A stretch of DNA of 64,000 nucleotides from Mesodorylaimus sp. YZB2_4 (GCA_030248295.1 JASANH010001223.1:1-64000), one strand, 5' to 3'. Positions 1 through 10,250 are shown, counted from the first letter of the stretch. Notes: a model not told the origin generated them from the sequence alone. Numbers and translations: made by a program.

Positions 1-78
1 AGAAAGGTTACTGTGTTGAAAGGTGATGTGATGATTTGATGAGAAGAAGGAAAGGTCATTATCGCGAGAGTCGCGACA
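1..78 (-). repeat. 3' LTR of BEL element (partial, cut by window start)
   Basis: This stretch is identical base for base to 7788-7865. It ends in GCGACA, the reverse complement of the LTR 5' terminus TGTCGC. The rest of this LTR lies before the window. The element's polypurine tract should lie just right of 78; on the minus strand that stretch contains GCGGGAG directly before the LTR. Confidence 0.9.
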
Positions 79-183
79 CTCCCGCGAGAGGAAAAGAATG
101 CAAATGATGGGATGCAGTGAAGCGGTAGGAGGAAAGGATAAAAGGTAAATGCGGATAAGTATATGATCACTGGATAAACATGT

Positions 184-714
184 TCACTGATCCTCCTTCA
201 TGGCCTCGATCAGAGCCCGTATTGGCGAGCTCATCGGTTCAGGCTGCTGGGCTTGGATGGGTTGATTGACTGGGCCCTTCATGGGGCAGGGCTCTTCTTG
301 ACTCATAGGGGGTGGATGATGCACCATAGGTTCCGTGTCGTGACCTTTGAGGATTTTCAGCAGAAGCCATTTGATAACGTTCAAGAAGAGTTTGGCTGTG
401 ATATACGCACAACATAGTTGCACCCCAGATCCAATGGAGTTTGCCTGTAAACTGATCGAGTAGTCCCATTGGCGTATATCTGCTGGCTGCGTCCAAAAGG
501 CTGATAGCGTTGTCGTAAACATAGCGTGGTCAGCTAATGGTCCCGATGGGCGCATAGAAGAGCAGTGATTCATCCTGCAGAGCACTTGTGGGCGCAATAA
601 GATTCTAGTTTTCGGTTCCATGAATCCTGTTGTGGCCTGCCCGACCGTGTAATTTAAGTGCTTGCCCATGCTGAGAAATGTGTAGCGTGACTTGGTTGCA
701 TGGCCAGATTTCTA
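184..714 (-). pseudogene. Envelope-like C-terminal region of the BEL element, disrupted
   Basis: A 161-codon open frame (184-669) lies downstream of the polyprotein stop, in a different frame. It has a hydrophobic stretch at about residues 80-106 that could cross a membrane. A Pro/Gln/Glu-rich tail follows. The polyprotein already ends in a secreted, Cys-rich, glycosylation-site-rich region, so this looks like the membrane-anchored end of the same envelope-like protein. Two breaks separate them: a frame change near the TGA at 789-791, and an in-frame TAG at 712-714. The fold is not certain. Env genes in BEL/Pao elements of invertebrates are known to have been captured from other viruses; which source applies here cannot be decided by eye. 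Confidence 0.55.
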
Positions 715-788
715 AGATCGTTCCATCATGACGTTGCTCTCTCTGGCGATGAGGGTGTCTTCTGCTTGACGGTTTAGATCTCCGTAGA

Positions 789-3700
789 TCACTCGGCGCG
801 ATGACTGAACCTCATTGTGATGACAATAGGGATTCCTTGATCCGTCATTGTTGCTTCTGAGCTGTCGCAAACCGTGACCTTCCCTCGACCATTATTCCAG
901 GTGAATGCCAGTTCATAGTCGTCACTTAGGAATTGATTGTCCCAAAGTTTTCCATCGATGGACTTCCAGAACACGTATTCACACTTGGCCGTTTTGTTTA
1001 TCTTCCATACTAGGGCGCTTTGATCATGTAATGTGCAGGCCTCCTTCTCGTAGTCGCAGTGCGCGACGTTCGCCAAGTTCGATTCCATGTGGCCATGGTA
1101 TGATTGGTAGACTTTGCCTTTGATGAGAAAACAATTAGTAGTCTCTCTGGCATACCACTTACAGCAGTCCCAAGCATTGCCGCTTGTGTATGGTGGGTCC
1201 ACACGGTTTTCGGTAAATGCAGAAGTCTCACTCCCCAATAGTGGGCCCTCCCGACAGCGACGATGTTCGATTATTTCCCAACATTCAGGGGCCATAATTG
1301 GGACAGCTTCCTCATTATGGCGTTGTTCCCATCCTGATTTCGCGAAGTTTGTGTAAGCTTCGACCACAGTTCTGACCTTCGAACACTTGTAGGCAGCGCT
1401 GTCGTACTTTGCAATGTTGCGCTTGTAAATGGCGACCTTCGCGACATAAACCTTTGTTCGGTCATTGTCCTTCAGCGCGGTCTTGCAATTGTAAGCAGCT
1501 ATTGTCAGATTCAAAGTGATTTTCGCACTTCCTTTCTCGCAGAGCAGTGGCTGAGAATTTACTCCAGGCATCAGGAAGGCGCATGTGAGCAAAAGGAGTG
1601 CGACAGATGGAATTGACCAAGTTGAACGACTTGAAGTGAACTGGACGCTGTCAGATGAATCCGTTGTCATTTCTCGAATACGTTGGTTGGCTATAAGTGC
1701 GGCCTTGCGTTTAGGGCGTTTCGCTAATGAATTGGGTACAAGTTTTGGAGTGTTGCCAGTGGTCTCCGTTGGTGGTGCTTCCTTCACTGGGATAGTGCTG
1801 GAATCGCTGTCATTGTGAGAAACTTCCAGTGGGTACAAATGCAGGATTGCGCGAGTGAGAACTCTTCCAGTTGATGTCTGCACCTTGGCTGCACGAATGG
1901 CACCATCGCTGCTTGGAATAAGCTGAACAATCTTGCCTAATGGCCAGGACCCTCGTGGTGTGTCTTGGTGAATGTGAACAATGTCCCCGATGCTTGGTGA
2001 TTGAGTGACAGCTGCCCGGCGACTTTGCAGTCTTGACTGAGCGCGTTCTCGCATGCTAAGCAGGTAGTCGTCCCGCCACTGCTTCCAAAATGATTGCAGG
2101 TGGCGCTCACCCTTGGTCCAGCGTTCCAAAAGTGCGGCCTTGGATGTCATCCTGTCGACGTAATCCAGATCTGCATCAGCCGTACTGATACCAGGAACGC
2201 CAATTTTCGGATTCTGCATTAAGAAATGTGCTGGCGTTAATGCTTGTCCATCTTGGAAGTCTGACCCGACATGAACAAGTGGTCTTGAGTTAAGCATGGC
2301 TTCGACTTCACTGAGGACTGTCTGGAACTGAACAAATGTGAGGCACAGATGTTGAATCGATTTGCGAAGTGCGCGTTTGACCAATTGGACCAGACGTTCA
2401 TACACGCCACCCATCCAGGGCGCACGTTCAGGAATGAATGTCCACTTGATGCCCAAATGGTTGATGTAGGAGAGAACCTGGTCATTCTTGGTGAGTTTTC
2501 TCCACAATTCATCAATGGCTGACTTGGCTAACTTGAATTGTGTGGCATTGTCTGAAAGAATGTGTGAAGGTGTCCCACGGCGAGCCACAAAACGACGGAA
2601 GGCTAAGAGAAACTGATCGGCTGACATGTCCTCCACCAGTTCCAAGTGCATGGCTCTCGTAGCCAAGCAAGTGAACAGTCCGACCCAAACTTTGACTGGA
2701 ACTTGGTCGCGTTTGACGTAGATTGGTCCAAAGTAGTCCAAACCTGTCCACGTGAATGGGGCTGATTCGCGAACTCTGGATGATGGAAATGCTGGCATCG
2801 CAGGTGGAGCATATGGACCACCTTCCACCCGTTTGCATTTCAAGCAAGACTTCACGCATTGGCGAACCACTGAACGACCAGATGGTATCCAAAAATGGTG
2901 ACGAATTTGCGACAATGTGTGACTCGTCCCGCTATGCAGCAGTTTTTCATGAAAGCTGCGAATGACCAATGTCGTGAACCAATGTTTCTTGGGTAGGAGA
3001 ATTGGAGAGATTGCGTCTGTTTCCAAATTTGCATTTGTCAATCGACCTTTGCATCGAAGAATACCATCTGCATCCAACCCAATATTCAGATGGTCCTGAA
3101 CTGGTGTACGCTTGCCCTTCGCAATGGCATGGAACACATCGGCAAAGTTTGTGGCTTGAACATGCTTGATCCACAGTCTTCGCGCGTCATCGATTTCAGT
3201 GACTTCCAAATTCTTTCCTGTTGATAAAGCCTTGTCCTTGGTCCTTTTGATGAAACGAATGCACCAAGCGGTGACACGCAGTAGTGTTGTTAAACTGGAA
3301 AACCGAGATGGATCAATGCCAAACGGACCCGTGCATGGATTTGTGGCGATCAGTGATGTCTCGAACAAAATATGCTTCTTCTGTTCGGATGAAATAGTCT
3401 CCAGTGTTGCGGAATCGATGTTGAACTGATCCAATCCCTGGGGCCAGTTGGACTTGTCGTTTATGAGCCATTGGGGTCCGTGCCACCACAAGGAATTGTC
3501 GCATAATTCTGTTGCTGAACATCCTCTTGAAACGATGTCGGCTGGATTCTGGTCAGTTTGGATGTATCGAAATTGAACATTCGGAATACTCCGTAGTTTC
3601 TGGACACGATTGGTGACAAAGACTGACAGCGGCTTGCTTGAGCGGATCCAATGCAGCACGCACTGCGAATCTGTCCATAAAAACTGCCTTGAAATTTGAA

Positions 3701-6700
3701 TGTTCAGGGACTTCTCGACAAATTGAATCATGATGCCACCGATCGAGGCTGCCAATAATTCCAAGCGAGGAATTGTAATGGTTCGAGTTGGTGCGAGTCG
3801 AGATTTTGAAAACAGGAGATGAGATGATGTTTCTGACGTTGACTGGACACGCAGGTAAACGGCAGCACCGTAGGCTTTCTCTGATGCATCTGTGAAGCAG
3901 TGCAATTCGTACAGGGGTTGTCGTTCACCATGGATTGCTTGTCCTACGTGTCGTGGAGTTGTGATCTGCATGATTTGTTTCAATGATTTGACGATGTGGT
4001 ACCACGTTTCGGATTGTGATGTTGTCAGTGGATCATCCCATCCTTTCTTCTCCAACCACAGACTTTGCAGAAACATTTTGGCTGGAATTAAAGCTGGACC
4101 GTGTAACCCCAACGGATCGAAGAACTTGGCAATCGATTGCAAAATTGTGCGTTTGGTGGCAGTGAGAGCTGTTGAAATGGTTGACGATGGGGCCATGTGA
4201 ATTGTATCGGTTTCGGTATTCCATATCATCCCTAAAATCTTGACTGATTTGGCCGTTGCCCTATCGTCCTCTGGGATGGATTCCATCACTGTTTGATCAT
4301 TGGAAACCCATTCGCGTAAGTTCATCGATGCTGATTTGAAAAGTGTCTTAGCATCCTGGTAAAATTTGATGCCGAGTGCTGTGGAATCTGTTCCGCTGAG
4401 CAGATTGTCGACATATAAATCTTGAAGAAGTTTGCGAGCGAAAACGGATCCATCTTTGAGCAGGTGATGCGTGATGGTACCTCCGAGCAGGAAAGGGCTT
4501 GAGATTATCCCGAAAGGCACTCTTGTGAAACGGAAAACTTGAATGTTGTCCTCGGTATCCAATTTGTCGGGATCTTTGAGCCAAAGGAAACGAGTGACAT
4601 CCCGTGCGGCTGGCTGAAGGCCAATTTGCAAGAAGGCCTTTTCGATGTCGGCTGTGATGGCAACTTTGTTCATGCGAAAACGGATCAATAACGAACACAA
4701 ATCTTCGAGTATGACTGGACCTCTGTTAAGGCATTCATTGATGCTGGGTAAATCCTTGCGGCATTTGGCTGAACCATCGTAAACTATGCGAACCTTGGTT
4801 GTTGTTTTTTCGGGTGTGATGACTGGGTGGTGCGGTATGTAATGTTTTCGGGTGACGTCACCATCGTTTTCTGGTACCACCTCGATGATGCCGAGTTGCA
4901 GTTGTGTGTGAATGATGGTGTTGTACTTGTCCCGAAGATCTTCATTACCTTGCAGACGTTGCACCAATGATTTCAATCGACCCAAGGCTAACGAGTAATT
5001 GGTTGGTAGGCGCTCAACCTTGTCATTCCAGGGCCAATCGACCATGTAGCGTTGATCCTCGTACTGTATGGATGCATTGAACTGTTCCAACACTGTATCA
5101 TCGATTGTCGGGTGAGGCGAGTCGTTGATCCCAATTGCTTCCAGTGTCCACCAGTCCTCCATATTGACTTGATTTAGGATGGCTTGGTCCGCCTGGATAT
5201 GAGGAGTTTGACTGGCTGAACTGTCGGTGACTGGAGTCAGCATGACGGCTGTTGGCTTGTCGTTCCAAAAGGATGTATCTCCAATGCGGCCACTAGCTAT
5301 CCATCCCAATTTTGATCCGATTAGGTACAGTCCTTTTGTCATTTCGATTCTTTCGGCGGTGACTAAATCCCAGTAGTAATTATTGCCTACGAGCAGATCG
5401 ATGACTCTCGTTGATGGGTCCTTCGAAACTGGATCGGCCATTGGTAAATTTTGGTATAGGACGCTGATGTTCGACATGTCGACTGGCTGGTGATGGATTT
5501 CTCCAATCTTCGGTACTGTGTGCGCTAAAAATTCCATGGTTCCTCCACCTAACAGCTTCAGTTGCAGCTTGACCACCTTCGTGTCAATACTGACTGCTTT
5601 GGATGCTCCGAACGTGTAGATTTCGAGTGTCTCCGTTGATTGCGATTCAGCTTTCAATTTCTTTACCAATTCGTCGGTGACATAGGTGCGCTGACTGCCA
5701 CAATCGAGAACCAAGCGAATTTGTACTTCCTGCTTTGAACTGGGGCTGCTGATATGGGCACGTGCCGTCTGCAGGATGCCACGGTCGTCCACATTGACCA
5801 AGGCACTCTCGGGTTGTTGGCTGGCAATTGATTCCGTCGACTCCTGACCTGGTGTGTTGAAGACTGGATACGCATTTTCCCTTTTCGGACTCCTTGATGG
5901 AAACTTGGTTGGACACAAACTCCGATGGTGAAGCTTTGTCTTTTTGCAGTAGCAACATGGTTTGTCCGCTTTGCAATCTTTCTGGTTGTGCCCCTCTCGA
6001 ATGCAAATAAAACATTTTCCTTTGATTTGCTGCTTTCGAGCTTCGACGGATGTGTGTACTGGACATTCATCCGCCCAATGGGTACCTTGACAGTAGAAAC
6101 AGCGTCTGGGGGGTGGGGGTCCTGTTTTCGGCCCAGAATTAGTCAGCAATGTAGCCGTCGTGGTCTGATGCGGTTGATTGCCCGTTGTCCTCTTCGGATA
6201 CCCGTTGGTTGCTGTTGGGGACCTGTGATGTGCTGAAGGCGGTTGTTTGTACCCTGTCGCTGATGGCCGTTGTGCTGATGACTGATGGATGATGGATGAT
6301 GGATGATGATGCTGTTCGGCTAATTCTCGAGCTTCCAAAAGTTTCTGAGCGCGATTGCGAAGATTCGGGACTGTCCACGGTCCATCACCGCGATTCTCTT
6401 CGAGGCGCATGATGAATTCTCGTGGTAATTTCGAAAAAATCATGGACACGAAATGAGCATGATTGACATCCTGTCCGAGGGCCTCCAAGGAGCGCAAGTG
6501 TTTCTCCAGGATGTCCAATACAACCCGAATGCGGCTGGTGTGATCCGACGCAGGTTGTATGCCAGATAAAGCCATGTAGTGTGAATTGATCACAATCTGT
6601 GGGTCGCCAAATCGTTGCAGGAGAATGGCGACGGCTTGTGCGTAATTGTCGTTGGTCAAAGCGAGTCCACTGATCGCTGACCTCGCTTCTCCCACCAACT

Positions 6701-7121
6701 GTCCCCGCAGATAATTGAACTTATCCACTGCGGAGAGCGACTCGTTGGTGTGCACGGCGGTATTGAATAAATCCCAGAACTCCTGCCAATGCATCACATC
6801 GCCTGAGAACTTCCGTAGGTCAATCTTGGGCAATTTGACATGTAATGCTGCTGATGCTGGTGCTGCTGCCTGGGCCGGTGCTGGAGCTGGAGCTGGATTG
6901 TGCAGTCGTTGTCGGTCCTCATTGACGCGGCTGAGGCATACTGTAAGTTGCTCGATGGTCGCATCGATTTCCATCAGCAATGTTGCATCCGCTTCGGCTA
7001 CTTCGTCCACGGATTTTTGATCTGCTTCTGTGTTGCACTTGAAGTCTAGAAGCTTTTCATGGACCTGAAAAAAAGCATTCCGTCGTGCCTTCAATGTGCT
7101 TGTGAAAGTGGAGACGTCCAT
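789..7121 (-). CDS. BEL/Pao Gag-Pol polyprotein with envelope-like C-terminus
   Basis: This is a 2110-residue retrotransposon polyprotein. Residues about 95-190 match the Gag region typical of BEL (KLPKIDLRKFSG, then FWDLF). CCHC-type zinc knuckles lie at about 341-403 (CFYCQGTHWADEC, CFICIREGHNQKDC). A retropepsin-like site is at about 471-482 (LVLDCGSQRTYV, with DCGS where DSG/DTG is usual). The reverse transcriptase spans about 755-960, with YVDN at 903-906 in place of YxDD, as is common in BEL/Pao. RNase H follows (CFTDAS). The integrase has an HHCC zinc finger and a DDE core with GLDYFGP, LSDNATQF and MGGVYERL. After the integrase tail, from about residue 1800, comes a hydrophobic signal-like segment (VALLLLTCAFLMPG) and a Cys-rich region with N-linked sites, which is envelope-like. 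The frame is uninterrupted, so Pol may be active, but the envelope part is cut off by the stop at 789-791. Confidence 0.93.
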   Translation of the reverse strand: MDVSTFTSTLKARRNAFFQVHEKLLDFKCNTEADQKSVDEVAEADATLLMEIDATIEQLTVCLSRVNEDRQRLHNPAPAPAPAQAAAPASAALHVKLPKIDLRKFSGDVMHWQEFWDLFNTAVHTNESLSAVDKFNYLRGQLVGEARSAISGLALTNDNYAQAVAILLQRFGDPQIVINSHYMALSGIQPASDHTSRIRVVLDILEKHLRSLEALGQDVNHAHFVSMIFSKLPREFIMRLEENRGDGPWTVPNLRNRAQKLLEARELAEQHHHPSSIIHQSSAQRPSATGYKQPPSAHHRSPTATNGYPKRTTGNQPHQTTTATLLTNSGPKTGPPPPRRCFYCQGTHWADECPVHTSVEARKQQIKGKCFICIREGHNQKDCKADKPCCYCKKTKLHHRSLCPTKFPSRSPKRENAYPVFNTPGQESTESIASQQPESALVNVDDRGILQTARAHISSPSSKQEVQIRLVLDCGSQRTYVTDELVKKLKAESQSTETLEIYTFGASKAVSIDTKVVKLQLKLLGGGTMEFLAHTVPKIGEIHHQPVDMSNISVLYQNLPMADPVSKDPSTRVIDLLVGNNYYWDLVTAERIEMTKGLYLIGSKLGWIASGRIGDTSFWNDKPTAVMLTPVTDSSASQTPHIQADQAILNQVNMEDWWTLEAIGINDSPHPTIDDTVLEQFNASIQYEDQRYMVDWPWNDKVERLPTNYSLALGRLKSLVQRLQGNEDLRDKYNTIIHTQLQLGIIEVVPENDGDVTRKHYIPHHPVITPEKTTTKVRIVYDGSAKCRKDLPSINECLNRGPVILEDLCSLLIRFRMNKVAITADIEKAFLQIGLQPAARDVTRFLWLKDPDKLDTEDNIQVFRFTRVPFGIISSPFLLGGTITHHLLKDGSVFARKLLQDLYVDNLLSGTDSTALGIKFYQDAKTLFKSASMNLREWVSNDQTVMESIPEDDRATAKSVKILGMIWNTETDTIHMAPSSTISTALTATKRTILQSIAKFFDPLGLHGPALIPAKMFLQSLWLEKKGWDDPLTTSQSETWYHIVKSLKQIMQITTPRHVGQAIHGERQPLYELHCFTDASEKAYGAAVYLRVQSTSETSSHLLFSKSRLAPTRTITIPRLELLAASIGGIMIQFVEKSLNIQISRQFLWTDSQCVLHWIRSSKPLSVFVTNRVQKLRSIPNVQFRYIQTDQNPADIVSRGCSATELCDNSLWWHGPQWLINDKSNWPQGLDQFNIDSATLETISSEQKKHILFETSLIATNPCTGPFGIDPSRFSSLTTLLRVTAWCIRFIKRTKDKALSTGKNLEVTEIDDARRLWIKHVQATNFADVFHAIAKGKRTPVQDHLNIGLDADGILRCKGRLTNANLETDAISPILLPKKHWFTTLVIRSFHEKLLHSGTSHTLSQIRHHFWIPSGRSVVRQCVKSCLKCKRVEGGPYAPPAMPAFPSSRVRESAPFTWTGLDYFGPIYVKRDQVPVKVWVGLFTCLATRAMHLELVEDMSADQFLLAFRRFVARRGTPSHILSDNATQFKLAKSAIDELWRKLTKNDQVLSYINHLGIKWTFIPERAPWMGGVYERLVQLVKRALRKSIQHLCLTFVQFQTVLSEVEAMLNSRPLVHVGSDFQDGQALTPAHFLMQNPKIGVPGISTADADLDYVDRMTSKAALLERWTKGERHLQSFWKQWRDDYLLSMRERAQSRLQSRRAAVTQSPSIGDIVHIHQDTPRGSWPLGKIVQLIPSSDGAIRAAKVQTSTGRVLTRAILHLYPLEVSHNDSDSSTIPVKEAPPTETTGNTPKLVPNSLAKRPKRKAALIANQRIREMTTDSSDSVQFTSSRSTWSIPSVALLLLTCAFLMPGVNSQPLLCEKGSAKITLNLTIAAYNCKTALKDNDRTKVYVAKVAIYKRNIAKYDSAAYKCSKVRTVVEAYTNFAKSGWEQRHNEEAVPIMAPECWEIIEHRRCREGPLLGSETSAFTENRVDPPYTSGNAWDCCKWYARETTNCFLIKGKVYQSYHGHMESNLANVAHCDYEKEACTLHDQSALVWKINKTAKCEYVFWKSIDGKLWDNQFLSDDYELAFTWNNGRGKVTVCDSSEATMTDQGIPIVITMRFSHRAE

Positions 7122-7570
7122 GAAGTACAGTAGGTGTCTCGCTCTGCCGCTGAAGCGAAACCCAACGTGACTGCTGGCTTCTCAGCCAGTGATTTCTTGA
7201 TCTCATTGCGCATAGGTCGTAATGAGCGAAGAATAGTGGACATCGTTGAATTTGAATAAAAAGACGGATTGGCTCAACTAAGTCCGAGGAAAACTGAAAA
7301 ACTGTCTGAAAAACTGTCGTGAGCCTGAAAATCTGTTCCAAACGTCCCAAACTGGGGTACCAACCGCGTGGACTGATGCTGAGGAGTACAGACCCAACGG
7401 ATCTTGGGCAATAAACGGAGACTGGGAAAACGCTGGAAATGAATGAATGACCAAAAACGATGAACAAGGTGAATGTGCAACTGGCGTGAATGGAAATGAG
7501 AATGAAAATGCGGAAGATCAGAGTAAAATAATGAGCGCAAAAGAAAAGGAGAGCTGAAAATTGAACGTTC

Positions 7571-7578
7571 TGCTACCA
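7571..7578 (-). other. Primer-binding site of the BEL element (tRNA-iMet type)
   Basis: On the minus strand the sequence after the 5' LTR reads TGGTAGCAGA, starting at 7578. This is the complement of the CCA-ending 3' terminus of animal initiator-Met tRNA over its first ten bases. A five-base spacer separates it from the LTR end at 7584. Only these ten bases fit. Confidence 0.6.
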
Positions 7579-7583
7579 ATTTC

Positions 7584-7865
7584 TGTAGCGATGTTTCCCT
7601 ACAGAAGAGAACACAGCTGAATTTCGCCAGTCATTTACTGCACACTAAAATATCATCCTACAGCTAACAGGCACCGAATAGCTGAAAGAGTGGAATGTGG
7701 ATAGGGAAAGAAATCTGTTTGGGTTAGAAGCAGAGAGTGCGCCAGAATGTACATGTGGGAAACTGGATTGTTTCAGGAAGAGCCGTGAGAAAGGTTACTG
7801 TGTTGAAAGGTGATGTGATGATTTGATGAGAAGAAGGAAAGGTCATTATCGCGAGAGTCGCGACA
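7584..7865 (-). repeat. 5' LTR of the BEL element (about 282 bp)
   Basis: The right boundary is fixed by the 78-base identity with the window start. The left boundary is inferred from a TG at 7584 next to the primer-binding site. The LTR should hold the promoter for the polyprotein, whose ATG lies at 7121 after a leader of about 460 bases. No other gene is visible in 7122-7583. Confidence 0.75.
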
Positions 7866-8275
7866 GCCTGTCGCGCCATTCTACGCTCGAGGGTACGGTG
7901 GCTTGCCTACGGCAAGAAACCAACGAGATACTTTTTGGGCCTCGAGAAGCGGAACTCGATCCGGAAGTGCATCTCCAAGGTCGTCCTCGGCAATGGACAG
8001 GAGAGTACAGACTCCGAGACGATTTTGGCGATGATTTAGAGGCATTTTTCACAGATTTATGAGGCGGAGGGCACAGACCCAGAGCTTCTGGATTGATGGT
8101 CTTACCGCATTAGCCCTGACGACCCGCGTAAGCTCTCCAATAACGGCAGGTTGTCTCTGGAGGCCCCGCTTTAACAGTTGGAATGTCCTGAGGCGGTAAA
8201 GGGAATGAAGAGTGGTAAAACGCCTGGTCGTGACGGACTTCCAGTCGAGTGGTACAGAGCATTCTGTCCGTCACG
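7866..8275 (+). pseudogene. L1-like LINE fragment (start of reverse transcriptase)
   Basis: Read in the right frames, this flank encodes the region between endonuclease and RT of L1-type LINEs: RVRWLAYGKKPTRYFLGLEK, then further on GMKSGKTPGRDGLPVEWY. The latter is the conserved RT motif 0/1 region (the usual form is KSPGxDGLPxEFY). Stops and frame changes (for example a TAG shortly after the LALGNGQ-like stretch) show it is dead. It ends abruptly in the 47-bp inverted copy at 8276-8322. The BEL element interrupts its 5' side. Confidence 0.75.
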
Positions 8276-8322
8276 TCCGTCACGACCAGGCGTTTTACCA
8301 CTCTTCATTCCCTTTACCGCCT
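8191..8322. repeat. Perfect 47-bp fold-back made from LINE sequence
   Basis: Positions 8191-8237 are repeated as an exact reverse complement at 8276-8322, with a 38-base loop. The left arm is LINE RT coding sequence. The right arm begins in a short tandem TCCGTCACG duplication (8267-8284). The exact match and short loop suggest a local inverted duplication by template switching rather than transposon ends. Confidence 0.9.
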
Positions 8323-8337
8323 GTGTTGTGTGTACCC

Positions 8338-9177
8338 GAGTGTTGAAAGCCTCGAAATTCCGATCTCAAAAACCTAGTTTGGAAAAAACTCTGCGTGTTT
8401 TTCTCAACGCTCAGCTTGGTTAACATACAAAAATTCGGGACTTCAGACTCTGACCACTACTGACCAGTTGGCCAGACGCCTCTGATATTTTGCACACAGC
8501 TTTCTTTTGCACCTAGGAACATGTTACATCTTATTATTTTTGGTTTTCCAAAGTTCGATTAAATGGTGCTGCAAAAAAAGGTGTAAAGCTGCAGAGCTGC
8601 AAAAAAAGTTTCATAGGCTTGGGCTCTTATTTGATAAAAGCAAAATTCGTGAACGCTGTATTCGATTTAGAAAAACCTTGTTTCCAACTTAGATTCGATA
8701 CTTTTAAGAACTCGAGATATACTAGGCCTGTTTTTAAAAGGAACATCGCCAACTATGAAGTCGAACTTCGAGAAACCAAAAATTGTAACATGTTCCTAGG
8801 TGCAAAAGAAAGCTGTGTGCAAAATATCAGAGGCGTCTGGCCAACTGGTCAGTAGTGGTCAGAGTCTGAAGTCCCGAATTTTTGTATCTTAACCAAGCTG
8901 AGCGTTGAGAAAAACACGCAGAGTTTTTTCCAAACTAGGTTTTTGAGATCGGAATTTCGAGGCTTTCAACACTCTCGTGCGAGGTTTTTTCTGAGAAAAC
9001 CCAAAAAAATCTAGCAGACTTTGGAAATTTCACTATACTCTTCGTGCTGACCATTGCTGACCAGTTGACCAGACGCCTCTAATATTTTGCACAGAGCTTT
9101 CTTTTGGACCTAGGAACATGTTACATCTTATTATTTTTGGTTTTCCAAAGTTCGACTTAATGGTTGGCGATGTTCCC
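8338..9177. repeat. Palindromic dispersed repeat: two inverted arms plus a third direct copy
   Basis: The left arm (8338 to about 8560) and right arm (about 8741-8974) are near-identical reverse complements around a 180-base centre. A third copy of the inner part (about 9040-9177) follows in the same direction as the left arm. Shared landmarks are CTGACCAGTTGGCCAGACGC and CCTAGGAACATGTTAC. No coding capacity is seen. A diverged relative lies inside the hAT-like element at about 62880-63060. This looks like a non-autonomous mobile element that inserted more than once or folded back. Confidence 0.85.
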
Positions 9178-10133
9178 TTGTTAGTTTCTTGTCGAAGAGA
9201 TTTCAGCCCTCAAATTTTCCGCCGCCTGGGCGCGCTGATTGCACACATCACAGCAGACCCCGATCATCAGTTTCATGCCTTGCTCCACCAATATCAGTGC
9301 TCCCCAACTCGAATCGGGACCATCGACTACCCACTGTTTACATCAATTTCTACCGGCTTCCATAGAAAGCAGGAACAGAACACAGCGGCCACAAAATCTA
9401 ACAAACACCACTTCAAATCCAACTGCTTTGAAAATGACGCCATCCAAAAAAACAACTGAAACCTATTGCTTCAAGTTCAAATTTTACGTTGTGCGAGATC
9501 TCTGAAATCCTCTATACCTGGCTGGAAAAGCCAGAAATTTATTGTGTGGCCCAATTATAGCTTGCTCGACCCCAGTTCGTGCTACATTGCAAAATGCATT
9601 AACATTCCTCCACCAGCAGCAAAGTTCTGACTGAAGCTTGTTCCCAGCGCAATACTTGTTCTATATTTTGTTCAAGAAAACGAAAAAAAAAACATTAATT
9701 CAAGGGGAATCAGTGAAATAATGGCAAGCACTCGCATGGTTCTTTTGCATAGCAGTTTTGGCCAATCACTCGGCGCAGCATTCTTCACGCGGACACATCA
9801 ATTTCCTCAAAACTCAAAACTATACGCTAAATTCCAGGACAATTCAGTAAATTGAAGCGATCAATATCATACTCTTTAGAAAATAACCATCGACTATCCA
9901 TTGTTTTGGGCGGGGCAGTCAACAACAATTGAACATGAAGTCATGCACTTGGCTGAAATGAAAGCGCAGATGTCCAAAACCAAAACTACTGTCGCGATCA
10001 ATGCGGACCTCATACACGCCGAAAAAAGTTGATTATAAATTGTTTGGCAACAAGATTCTTCAATGGCACCCTGAAAGAAGTTTTACTTAGTTTCCCACCT
10101 TTCATCAATTTGATCAACAAATTCTCTCAATCC
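9178..10133. other. Gene-poor stretch
   Basis: Only short open frames without recognisable domains are present. Base composition is AT-leaning. No RNA gene, terminal repeat or tandem repeat is apparent before the CTGGCGAT cluster starts near 10134. Confidence 0.5.
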
Positions 10134-10250
10134 ACCTGGCGATGGCCATCCTGGCGATCGGCCAACCTACCAATGGATGACCTGGCGATAGGCTTGCCAA
10201 GCGATAACTGACCTGGCGATGGGCAGTCCTGGCGCCTGGCGACTGGTCAG
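10134..10250. repeat. CTGGCGAT-type short repeat cluster, left of the MULE
   Basis: Variants of CTGGCGAT and CTGGCGATGGCCAT occur about six times in 117 bases. A second cluster in opposite orientation (ATCGCCAG) lies at about 12200-12330, beyond the transposase. The pair may be subterminal repeats of the MULE. No clear outermost inverted terminus was found. Confidence 0.6.

Larger units (their letters stand above)
1..7865 (-). mobile_element. BEL/Pao LTR retrotransposon, nearly complete
   Basis: Positions 1-78 are identical to 7788-7865, which marks the ends of two LTRs. Between them runs one long minus-strand polyprotein with the BEL/Pao domain order. The right-hand (5') LTR appears to run from about 7584 to 7865, starting TGTCGCGA and ending CTACA in element orientation. 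Next to it at 7571-7578 is a primer-binding site starting TGGTAGCAGA, which fits the 3' end of initiator-Met tRNA. The left LTR is cut by the window edge, so its full length and the target-site duplication cannot be read. The right flank is an L1-like LINE, so this element inserted into another transposon. Perfect identity over the 78 visible LTR bases and the intact 2110-codon frame suggest a young insertion. Confidence 0.93.

Noticed and set aside
905-6236. Plus-strand open frames across the BEL element
   Set aside because: They overlap the 2110-codon minus-strand polyprotein and have no domain of their own; they are shadows.
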